DNA of 64,000 nucleotides from Mactra quadrangularis (lineage: Eukaryota; Mollusca; Bivalvia; Venerida; Mactridae), in NCBI GenBank assembly GCA_025267735.1, contig CM046307.1, forward strand, positions 50,077,395 through 50,141,394, written 5' to 3'. Below the pieces are notes generated by a model. The model was not told the origin of the DNA and made no database searches. It worked only from the letters and a program-made list of their open reading frames with translations. This document shows positions 12,343 to 23,427 of the stretch, in pieces. Position numbers and translations under genes: made by a program. Each line of letters begins with the position of its first letter. The stretch's first letter is position 1.

Positions 12343-13887
12343 AGCTTTTGTCAACAATGATTAGAATGCAGTTTCTAGTTCAACTTTTAAGTCACATTTT
12401 TTTTGTATTGAACAATAGCATCAGTAAATATAATTGCGCTGTCTTCGAAATTATCAGGTGGATAGTGGACCAAATAAGCATTGGCTTTGTCGAGTGACTT
12501 TTAGAATTGTCAGTTGTCAGAAGTTTCATCTTTTTATTGCCACAATTTTCCTTATTCAATAATCCAGTTAACTTACATTTGGGCGAATAATTCCATTTTC
12601 CTGGATTGATTCGAATGTCCAGTGGTAATAAAAGTTTGTTATTATAGACTATTGTGTACTGTTATCTTATGTTAAATTATTATGTTAATCTAATTACAAA
12701 TGTATTTATTTTAAATTTAGCGTCTTATCTCACTGATACATTTTGTTTATTAGTATATAGTTGTTGTTGTCATTCTAATACCCTATCGAAGTAGCTGATA
12801 GTCTCTATGTGCATATATAGTTCAAGTTTTTGATAATACTGGTAATAACAAAGTGAGTCTTGTTGTCCAGTTTCTGTATCATTGTAGGGGTGAGTTATTT
12901 TATAACTGTAGGCTTTACTCAGGATAAAATCCTTAAAAGTGTAACATGGTAATACCTTTTTTCCATATAAAGAAAATTTTATGCTCAAATTTGGTGTTTT
13001 TGGTAATCTTTATCACAGCTGCTGCGCTTCAGGAGGACAAAAATATAGAACAATTTATGGATGTTTAGCATCAAAATTAAGACAAAATCTGAACTTTAGT
13101 GTTCCACTTCTAAGCAAATGCTTTTGATGTATAAACCAGTGTTTAGGCATTGCCTTTATTATATCACTACTATTAAATACCTATGTAGTGGCTATATAAG
13201 ATCATCTGTTGAAGGTTAAGGATGTTATGGAAGGAGGAAAAGTATTAAAAGTACCCACTGGGGGCTTGAAACCAGAACCTTCTGCTGTGAGTTAAGTCTC
13301 TGCTAACTGGGCTAGCTATTAATAAGACTGGTGAATATGATAACATAAATGATGTTTCTGTGACCTAACCTATTAGAATATTTAACAAAAGATCACAGTT
13401 TTATTTTGTCCCACAAACAAGGTATCAATAATAAAGCACAAGGTAATGTTGGAATGCAGAAGTTATTCAAGTAATCAAAGCATTGAAAGCACTGAAAGAA
13501 CATTTATTTTTAAGGTAAGGAACAGAGCGGAGGACACACAAATATAGAAAAATGATAAGGGAGTGGATTTTCCAAATATTTTCAATGAACTCACAAAATT
13601 GTTCCAAAGGGTCCCACAGTGAACAGTCAATCAAATTAAACATAATTCTAAGTAAAGAGTCCTGATACATTTACCATGTAAGGTTTACATGTATTTTCTG
13701 TTTGTAGGGGGTTGACTGTACATTGGTCAATACAATGTCATGCAGTAACAGCTGTCATTGGTCATTATAAATTGTCTCTAGTTTTATGAGATAATTTCAC
13801 ACTTCACTGACCACTGACCACCAGCTGCTAAACCTAAACTTGTATTTATTATAATTAACCTTTTTTGTCCTTAACATGTGTGATAGA

Positions 13888-15449
13888 TAGAGGTGAAACG
13901 ATTCAAATATTTTCGATTCGATTCGATTTCGATTTTTCATCAAACGATTCAATTTTTCGATTCAATTCGATTTTCTACTGGAATTATATAGGACATAACA
14001 CAAAATAAATTATAAAAAGAATTAAGAAAGAGATACAACCCAAAGACAATAGAACATATATATATATATTTAAGAACACTGCATTTTTATCTGAGGGACC
14101 TCCCTCCCGGAAGACGAAAAATTCTAATTCTAATTCTTTAATAATACCCATTTTACAGGTATTAGTGCTTGAATAGTTAAAAATATTTTACTGCATTTTA
14201 GCATATATAAATGACAAATCGTATTATTTCCAACTTTTTAATGAAAAGCAATGCCCATGGACAAATTGTTTATTTCTCCATACCTACATGTACGTACAAA
14301 CAGTATATGACTCACGTCATTATCAAAGTAAAATTATTCATCAGTGCATCAATGCCATAATTGATGACTAGCTAAGGTTACGCTTAGACAATAAAAAATT
14401 GCAAGCATTCAGCAAATGTACATCACTATGACCAGCTTAATTTAGTTTGTTTCAAAATATTTTCTTTTTGCTCTGTCATGATTTAAAATAATTTTCATCA
14501 CATTATATACGTTAAATTAATTTTTATCAACTCTAGGTCTATATGTATAACTTTCTTACACTAATGTTTATTTCAAAATAAAATTATTTTTGGGCTTAAA
14601 TGAACGTATTAGTGAAAATATACAATTATCTTCGGACATTTCATAGAATTCATTTCCAATTTATAGTAAATAAAATCTAACCAACCACGTTTTGCCCGAT
14701 TTTAACAGTTAAGAAAAACAAATTACTAAATTACTTTATCATGCTTGATTTAATTTTGTATCATAGGGAACGAAATCTCTTCAACCATTTCGGCGTTATG
14801 TCATTCATTTTCGCGACCCACGCTAGATAGCAATTTCATATGAATCATCTTTTGTGATTAAAAAACTTATTGTTTTCAATGTTTTCATCTTGATTTAACA
14901 AATGATGCTTCAGGAAACGACGATGTGAAAAGTTTAATTTGTTTTTCTTACGAAAAATCCCCCAATATTGCCGATCGTGTAAAACTAAATCGACTGGTTA
15001 TATCTTGATGGCCCCTTTATCACTATATTCTATCTAAGTACCAGTCTTAGGTATATATGAATGATATCAAGCGTGTTAACTAACTCAACAACTCCATTGT
15101 CGATTTTCTGTCAGCGAGTTAATCTCCCAGCGTGTGACCGACAATAAGGTTTAATTGACATGTACGCGTAATTAACTTGTATAATTGCAGCAGGCAGTCT
15201 CACTTTTTACAACTGTTATCTGGATTAACAATCGTCGGTCAATAAGGGAACACTATTTTAGTTTACTATAAAAATGCTTATTTTAACCTAAAAGGGGCGT
15301 TTCATTCAACTCACAATACTACTGAAAAAGACAGTATTTAAAAAAAGAATCGAATCGAAACTGCCTCTTCCGAATCGAATCGAACCGAACCGAATCGAGC
15401 GTTAAAAATCGCGATTCTTTGTGAACCGCGATTAATCGTTTCACCTCTA
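13888..15449. mobile_element. Non-autonomous hAT element, 1.56 kb, 8-bp target duplication
   Basis: It starts TAGAGGTGAAACGATT and ends with the exact 16-bp complement, flanked by the 8-bp direct repeat GTGATAGA (13880-13887 and 15450-15457). Inside each terminus lie runs of GATTCGATTCGA-like sequence. There is no long open frame, so no transposase is encoded. The terminus is related to that of the element at 6947 (TAG[A/G]GGTG[A/T]AAC), suggesting both use similar hAT transposases. Confidence 0.9.
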
Positions 15450-16198
15450 GTGATAGATAAAGAAAAGATTAATCAAATCAGTTTAAAGTCCTTGTGCTAT
15501 TAGATATAAAATGTCTTTTATTGGAACAAAACTGTGGTAGCTCATTATAATGTTTAAAATACCCTCCCATTGTTTGCAAATCAAAATGTTGCAGTCAATT
15601 TTATGTTATTGTACTTTTGGTTATACTTTGGCTTTGTTCCTTGAAAAAAATGGTCAAAAATAAATGAAAATGACAAACATATTGTTTGGACTGAAAAACA
15701 GGTTTAATTTAGATATGAGTGTACACCAGGCCAAGGCAGTTAGCTCTCCAGACTGGAGGTAAGATAAAGTCCTCACATTCATGATCTATCAATGTTTATC
15801 ATATTTATCATGTTAATCCATTCAGCTTGGGCTTCTTAGGCGTCCTGACACCATTCAAGAATGCATTGTTAAATGTATCAATACTTTTCAAAATGCTGAA
15901 AAAAAAATCAAATGACTTTTATAATGATCAGAATTTTCATTTGATTTTTTTATGTGTGAAGCCCCCCTCCTGGGAAAAATATTCTGGATGGACCCCTGAT
16001 GTGATATATTGACAAGATTATTAAATAATACATAATGTCTAATGTTACTTCAGGTAAGATCCCTCCAGGAACATTACAGTAATAAAAGTTACTGTGTGTC
16101 TGTCACATGATAATTTAATTATATTTTCATATTTTCAGTAACTGATATTGTCTCACTATGGCTTGTATTCAGTACAGTAAAACCTTACTACAACAATA

Positions 16199-16387
16199 GA
16201 CTATAGCCGGAATTTAAATATTTGGGGTTTTTTTGTGGTACAAACATAGTTAACATACTGAAAATATTACATGTACGAAGAGCAATAAGATTTAATCCAT
16301 ATTTTGTGCTTTTCAGCAATAATGTGTAACAAACTTTGTACCATTAGCGGACGGAAAAACCCATAAGTTTGAGTTCCGAATTTGGTC
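16199..16387. mobile_element. TA-flanked MITE, family F (copy 1)
   Basis: The left end GACTATAGCCGGAATTTAAA is imperfectly inverted at the right end (complement of GACCAAATTCGGAACTCAAA), followed inward by GGGGTTTTT against AAAAACCC. TA flanks both ends (16197-16198, 16388-16389). At 189 bp it is non-coding. A conserved interior phrase, TTTTCAGCAATAATGTGTAA, links it to copies near 23.3-26.8, 49.76-50.15 and 50.6-50.77 kb. Confidence 0.75.
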
Positions 16388-17721
16388 TATTATTAGCAAG
16401 ACTGTCATAACTTCCAGGTATCTTGTTTATCCACTATGATTGAATTTCAATAAAAAATAGATTCCATTTCCTGAAATAGGTTAATTAATTATTGTTATGT
16501 ATAGAATAACTGGATAAAGGAAGAATCAATGCTTTATGAACTTTATACGCTTTCAATGCATGTGAAAATCATTCCACAGAATTGACAATTTATTGGGTTA
16601 ATTTGTTTAAAAGTCAGTTATATCAAAGAAAAAGGATAATAATTAGGTTAATTAAAGATATTAACTTTATAAGCTTTCAAAGCATGTGAATGTCTAATAA
16701 AAATATTGATGATATATCAGGTAAAATTCATCTTTAAAAGTTGTTATTATGTTAGTATTTGTTATACATTTTAACCAGTCACTTCACTTAAAGTGCAATA
16801 GAAAAGGATGTGAAATATGTTATTTTGTTTAATATTTTTTCTATATATTTTGTGCATAACTCTTATTTCTCATTAGTGAGAGAGTTATCCTACAGTTCTG
16901 GAAATAAAAATTTGCTTCATGATTATCTCCCTTTGCATTTATTTTCAAGAATATATAATTTAATTGTCTCTCGTTGCATTTATTTTCACTCAGGTAAGAG
17001 CACCGCACTGAAGTTCTGTCTGTAACATTTAACAGTTTACATAAAAGAAACACTTGCAAAAAAGTGTTACATCACAATTTTCTTGCAGAACGGGCTTCAG
17101 TTATCTCTGTCAGTGTTTCTATAGTTACAATCAGATGACATATTTTAAACTTCAAGTCTGACATTTTTCTAGATAAAATATTGACTATATTTAATATGGT
17201 GTCATTTAATGTCTGTGTTCATATAGATATAATTTAAAAATATACAATATTTCTACTGGTATCATGTAGACTTTAAAGATAACACTTCAGGTCTTATATA
17301 AAACACGATGGTGGCTATACACTGGTCCCATGAGCTTCACATGAACTGGCAGTTATATTATGAAGAAAAGTTTAAAGAAAGACTGATGATGGTTTCAGTT
17401 AAGGAGTGTTCTAAATAGTGTCCTATCTTTAAAATTGTTACAGGTTATTTTATAAGTAAAGGTACATGTATTGTGTTTGCATCAATTTATATCAGACTGG
17501 TGTGAAAACGTACATAAGATATTGTGAAAGAAGGATGGTTGACCTTTTAATACAGCTTAAAAGATGGTACCAAACTGTAAATTCTATTTTTCATTTCACC
17601 TAATATTTTTATACAAAACACCCTAAAAGTTCACATCCAACACATTCGAAAACATATAGTCTCTATATTAAATCCACCATATCTTGTTTCACATTTGGAT
17701 GTCATTCTGTTTTGGCATAAC

Positions 17722-17845
17722 TTGGGTCGATAGCGCAGTTGGTTGCGCACCAGGATTTGGAATCTCATGTCCTGAAGGGGGTACAGGTTCGAATCCCAAC
17801 CGGGATTTGTGTTGACAAGGCCTTAAACCCTGTAAAAAAAAATAC
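17722..17845 (+). mobile_element. tRNA-derived SINE with 15-bp target duplication
   Basis: The head carries tRNA-like internal promoter boxes: an A-box-like ATAGCGCAGTTGGTT and a perfect B box GGTTCGAATCC near 17787. The anticodon region does not fold with a normal 7-nt loop, so this is not a working tRNA gene. The tail ends in an A run. Flanking CTGTTTTGGCATAAC (17707-17721) and CTGTTTTGGCACAAC (17846-17860) match at 14 of 15 positions, marking a complete retroposed copy. The parent tRNA isotype could not be assigned. Confidence 0.85.
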
Positions 17846-18584
17846 CTGTTTTGGCACAACAGAATCAGCTCTCAAATGAAGAACCAAGTACAGCTGGTCA
17901 TGTACATAGGACTAGCTGTAACATAGTAAAAACTCATTTATTTTATTTTCATTATTATTCATATTAATTTCATTTATTATCTTATTTTTAAATTTCTCAA
18001 CAAGTATAAGTAACAAAATATAAGTTTACAAGTAATACAAAGTTTTAACATGTCCAAGCTGTTTGTTTGGTTATTGTTGTTTTCATTGTTGTTTGTTTTA
18101 TTGTTGTTTGTCACAACCAATTAAGTTTCTTAAGTTATATTGATTAGTAATGATTATGTTCTATACATTGAAAGATTTTGATCTGAATTTCTTCATGACA
18201 AGTTTTAACTGAATTATTATTTTGTATATGTTGTTTTTACTTAACAACTAACTTTGTAAGAACATGTTCACCCAGATTATAATATTTCTAAGTTAATTTC
18301 ATTGGTCAATTATTTGTTTAATTCATTTTTATTGGTTAATTTGTTTCTATGGAAAAAAGCACTTTGATAATTTGATATTTTATTTTAGTTAGTTAGAAAA
18401 AGTCATTCGAATAAGTAACATCTGTTTTTGTGTCAGTCTAAAGTCATCTAGTTTTCATCGTAAAGTTTTATTTGTATTATCGACTTAGAAATATTGTTAA
18501 AGTTTAAGTTTACGGAAAAATAAAAGTCATCAAGAAGAGATATACTTGTTATAATTTGCTACCAGAATTGAATAGAGCACAACT

Positions 18585-18725
18585 GAGAGACACTGTCGGC
18601 ACGGGGGTTTGAACATTGAACTTCATCATTGAGCAGTCGGCCTGGTAAAGCTAATTCCCCCTACATCAAAGTGCCAGCGCCACTGCCAGACCCAGCCCTC
18701 GGCGACACTAGCTCTACTGTCAATA
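18585..18725. other. GC-richer block of unknown nature
   Basis: This block (GTCGGCACGGGGG, CGGCGACACTAGC) is markedly richer in G and C than its surroundings. No intact frame, splice-site pair or terminal repeat explains it. It may be a retroelement internal fragment or a decayed exon; neither is supported. Confidence 0.25.
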
Positions 18726-20286
18726 ACAAAATTAGTGGATGTATTATATTCGATTTATTAAGTCTTAAAAGAAAATCACTTGAGACCAATCTTGTTTTCA
18801 GAAGCTTTGTTAGAATATGCATGTATGTCGGAGTCCCGGACAATACACATGAAATTATAACCTTTATGTATTGATGGGTCAGCATGAAAACTAACTTTAT
18901 ATGATTTAAAGGAAGGATGTAGTCTTAGTCGTGCTGACCTGTTGTCTAGGTCTGTGTCCAGAGCTTTTTTCAATATTTCTGGAAGGGACCTGGGGCCTTT
19001 CTTTACGTAGAACATTTTGGGAAATTTCATTGCAATTTAATAGGTAGGCGAACAAAAAATCCATGGTAAACTCAAAAGTTTGGGAAAACTGCATGATTTT
19101 AAGGAAATTTCAAGAGGGGAAGGCACCTGTAAACAGCCCCTGTTATATAAGGGAAAAAATTCTGGTGTGTGTAAATAAAAGAAGATAAATTCCTTATGGG
19201 GATCTGGAGATACATGCTATTTTGGTTCCAAAGCAACTTGAAAACTACTGTTTTTCTTTTAAATGTATGTTTTCTATGATCACTAGACAGTTGAGATAGT
19301 AGAGATAGAGTCTCTTTATCCAAACTCAAACAAATCTCAGAGTTGTCAACTACTAAGAACAAATCTTGTTACATTGTTGCCTTAAGGTTGAAATGAGAGA
19401 ATATCTTATCTTTGAAACATATTAGTTTTCCGCAGACAGTTCTTTGGTCATATCTTGTAAAGATTTCTTAGAAATACTTGTACTTGATATTTTAAAACAG
19501 CCAAGGGTGATTCAAAATGTTTGTGACATGAAATTAATATTTTTTTAAAAATATTTTTCAGATGTTCTAAAAACATTTAAGTTATAATTCTAGTGCAGCC
19601 TTTTGCACAATTCTGGAACATTCCAAACATATTAAGAACTAAGTTTCACCTAGGTTTTACAACTCTCCATTGAAAGTGACTTAACTTGAAAGTTGCAATG
19701 ATTTTAAATATTTAAAAAGAAAAACAATATTTTGACTGATGTTTGTAAACAAAAATTGATATGAAAAACTCTGTTTGTAAAAGATGCTAAATGTGTGTTG
19801 TAAACACTTAAATATAATTACAGTAAAATTCCATTTTTTGGATTTTCAAAATCTGATTGGTGTTGATGTTGGAATGGACTTAAATTATATGGACCATTTT
19901 CTTCTCAAATAAGGCAATAGTAACTTAAATGTCACTAAAAATGTCATGATTTTGCAGTAATCAAGATGGCCTTTTTTAGCTGAACTTAACAGTATTTACA
20001 TTGGATAAACATGGGTGTACAATGACTCTTTAAAGAGCTATTAAAGATGTTTAAAGTAGAATTAGGCAGATGTTTTGTGGATTTGCCATTTTGATGTTAT
20101 TTTGATGTTAGTAGTCATATTAGTTAAGTAGATATATTTTAGCCAATTATATGATATAATGGAATATATCTCTGGATTATCTATTGTATTTTTTGTACAA
20201 TTATTAAGAATATGTATTTTATGGGTAAATGTAAAAGGTGGTGCTATTTGATGATAACATAGGGTTCAAACATCAAATATTATATT

Positions 20287-20360
20287 GAGGGTTGCCCACA
20301 AGACTGTAGTAACTCGCTCTTTTACACAGTGCACTTACTGCATTCTTGCGGGCAACCCTC
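20287..20360. other. 74-nt pre-miRNA-like hairpin
   Basis: Arms 20287-20312 and 20335-20360 pair over 26 positions: 23 Watson-Crick, one G-U and two single mismatches at stem positions 12 and 18, with a 22-nt loop. Length, stem quality and spaced mismatches resemble a microRNA precursor. I do not recognise either arm as a known microRNA. A very small MITE would look similar. Confidence 0.45.
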
Positions 20361-20667
20361 GGTATGTAAGATTGTATAAACTTGCTAGCCTAGAAAATAG
20401 TTCAGTTTAGGCATGACAATATTTTGTCCAATTTCATATTATGAAAATTATGTAAAAATTGATATTGCACAAAAATTGACAAAAAACTGGTGGTAGCCAA
20501 GCCTTAACAATAAAATATGTGAAACTGACTGTTTATTTTTGCCATTTTTGCAATGTAACTATTCTTATTTTATTTTTACAGCTCAGTGTAATATTAGTCT
20601 TCATTATTCTTTATTTACACGTAATTCCATTAGTTTTGTACCAACTCATCAAAATATCCTATATCCT

Positions 20668-20826
20668 ATATTTTATTCAACTGTCAGTGGTGCATTCATT
20701 ATCCTCACTGATTTAAATCAATTAATATGTGTACAGAAGTAACTTTTGTGAATACAACATATTTAAATCAGTGGGGTTAATGTATACCCTACTGACAGTT
20801 GGATAAAATAATAAAATTTAACAATG
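20668..20826. mobile_element. Palindromic MITE, family P (copy 2)
   Basis: Left arm ATTTTATTCAACTGTCAGTG and right arm CTGACAGTTGGATAAAATAA are inverted. Inward, TGATTTAAAT is inverted as ATTTAAATCAGTGGGGTTAA. The structure is as at 696-832; the outermost bases are less exact, so the boundary is approximate. Confidence 0.65.
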
Positions 20827-22224
20827 TAAGTATATATATATATTCAATGAATTGTACTGTTAATCTCTACTTGTTATAATATTATAGTACTGGTAGATTA
20901 GGATATAAGGGATAAAGAAAGTATATACTCTATGAAACACCTGTCATCAAATACTATATTGTATTTATGTATAAATTATACATTGTATATAGTTTTCATA
21001 CTTTTTTAAAAGTGAATAAATCTATGTCTTAAGATATATTATTAGACAAAATAGATATTGTAATTGACCGTATTGTTTCTAATAAGCACCCATGGGGCAA
21101 ACAAACTTGTTGACATTTTTTTGGTGATGTCACAGACATTTAAAGATAAATTGACCTGTATACTGAATTTTATTGCCATGTTTGCAATTTTATATGTTCT
21201 TCATTGTAAAGGTAAGATTTTTGTCATGCAATTGTAGAGGAGCACTAATTGGAGGGGGGGGGGCTAAATAGAAACAGTATGGTAATTATTAAGTCAAAAT
21301 TGAGACTTATATGAATAAAATACTGATCATACTTATTATACTATAATTATCATCTTTTTGTTGAACAATGTTTTATTATTTTATTGTAATCAACTGACTA
21401 TTAAATCTCCGAGACAATTTGTTACAAAAGTCTTCACCTTTTGGTCATCTGTACCGTAAAGCAATGAAAGAAAATATTGTATTGCTTAAAATGTACCATT
21501 ATATTTAACCAAATAAGAGTAAAGAATCCTTTAGGATTATCCTTATACCTTGGTTACAGATAGCTCAGCTTTTGTAAAAAATAATTTACTCCCTAAAGTA
21601 TCTGATAAAGTTAAAACAAAATCAATGGGTCATGACAACACTATTCTATGTCTTTCTGCTTTAATATGTAGTTAGGCTTGTTCTGTGCTGACACATCAAA
21701 ATATATTTCTTGAACAGATAACACATTTAGTTGAATTTGAATAATATTACCTGATTTCTAAATGTCACTAAATTATAAATGTCTATCAGGAATACCCATT
21801 GCCATGGAAACAACAGGAATAATCTTCTGATTAAAATCTGTATGCCTGACTTGAAAATCTGCACATTAATTATAAACAAAACTTTATTATTGCTTCTTAG
21901 TGTTCCTTTTGAATTTCCATTGACTTGAAAACTCTTGAAGTGTAAAATTAATGTTTATGTTCACAGATTCTCTGGAAATATTAGAATTTTAATTACAGTT
22001 TTAACTTTGATTTTTTAAAATAATTATAGCATTGGAAGTTTCAGTTGAGCTCCATTTCCCTCCTTGAAATTTCGAAATGCATGCGAAAAATATTAAAATA
22101 AATAAATAGCTATTTTGAGTTTTCGCATATTTAATGAAATGAATACTATTTGATACTTTCATGTGATGTTGCATAGATCTACTTCTTTTGTTGAACAAAT
22201 CATGTTGAACCCTTGGCTCTAGAA

Positions 22225-22635
22225 AAAAAATTGTGGCCCCACCCCTGAATACAATAAGCCCCTCTTGTAAAGATTAGCCCTGCCCCTGAATAGAATAATA
22301 GAATAGAATAGTTCTGCCCCTTCAATCCTTGATAGACTTGGCCCCACCCATGTGTAGAATTAGCCCTGCCCATGTATAGAATTTGCCCTACCCATGTGTA
22401 GAATTAGCCCTGCCCCTGTATAGAATTAGCCCAGCCCTTGAATAAAATTAGCCCTGCCCCTGTATAGAGATAGCCCGCCCCTGTATAGAATTAGCCCTGC
22501 CCCTGTATAGAGATAGCCCGCCCCTGTATAGAATTAGCCCTGCCCCTGTATAGAGATAGCCCGCCCCTGTATAGAATTAGCCCTGCCCCTGTATAGAGAT
22601 AGCCCGCCCCTGTATAGAATTAGCCCCATCTCTGG
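22225..22635 (+). repeat. Minisatellite, 43-bp higher-order unit
   Basis: Units of CCCCTGTATAGAATTAGCC-type (22 bp) alternate with CCCCTGTATAGAGATAGCCCG (21 bp), giving a 43-bp higher-order repeat that is nearly perfect at about 22455-22620. Older, diverged units (CCCATGTGTAGAATTAGCCC) lie at the left. C-rich on the + strand. Confidence 0.9.
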
Positions 22636-23427
22636 ATAGAATGATGCTTTCTCTGTTATAGTATCAAAATATTATTTAAGATTATTTCTGATAATACTAT
22701 AGACACTATAAGTTTGAAATCAATTCTGTCTACTGTAATCGAGATATAGTTCTATAAAAGACACTATGATACTGTAATAACTAAACATTTCTGTGAGTTC
22801 TTCAGTTTTTCTGTCTTTAGTCCAGTGTCAGAATAAAGTGGAAATATATCAGAACCAGAATTAAGCATAATCAGAATTTGTTCAAATCATAAAAGATATG
22901 TCAACAAATGTAAAAAATAACAATTTTGAAAAAAAAAAAAACAGAATTTTGTTCTTGCAAAATTTCTAACTATACAGTATTCTTTTCTTACTTTCCATAT
23001 ATCTTGAAATATTGTACAGCACATTTTTATTTCTGCTGAAAGAACAGATTTATAAGGTAGTTTTAGGAGCATTTATAAACCAACATAATTTGACTCCTAG
23101 TGTGTGATTTATATTTTATGTTCTATTACAATCCTTTATCTTATTTCTCCAGATTACAAAAACTTCCAATCTTCTCTTAGTTTTTTCTCTATGACAATCA
23201 AGTCTGCTGAGAAAACAAATTCCATGCTGAGAGAATTCAATGATCCATGTTGTATTCTAAATATGGTAGAATACTGAGAGAGACATTGGTTAATACAGGG
23301 AGGCTCTCCTGTATGGCCACCTCTCAATAGACAATATCCAGAATTCAAATATTTCGGTTTTCCCTGTGGTACAAACACATTTTCACTGCAATATTCAAAT
23401 GATGTGTACAAAGAACAATTGCATTTT

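Noticed and set aside
17722..17800. A functional tRNA gene
   Set aside because: Anticodon arm and acceptor stem do not fold properly; A-rich tail and target duplication show a SINE.
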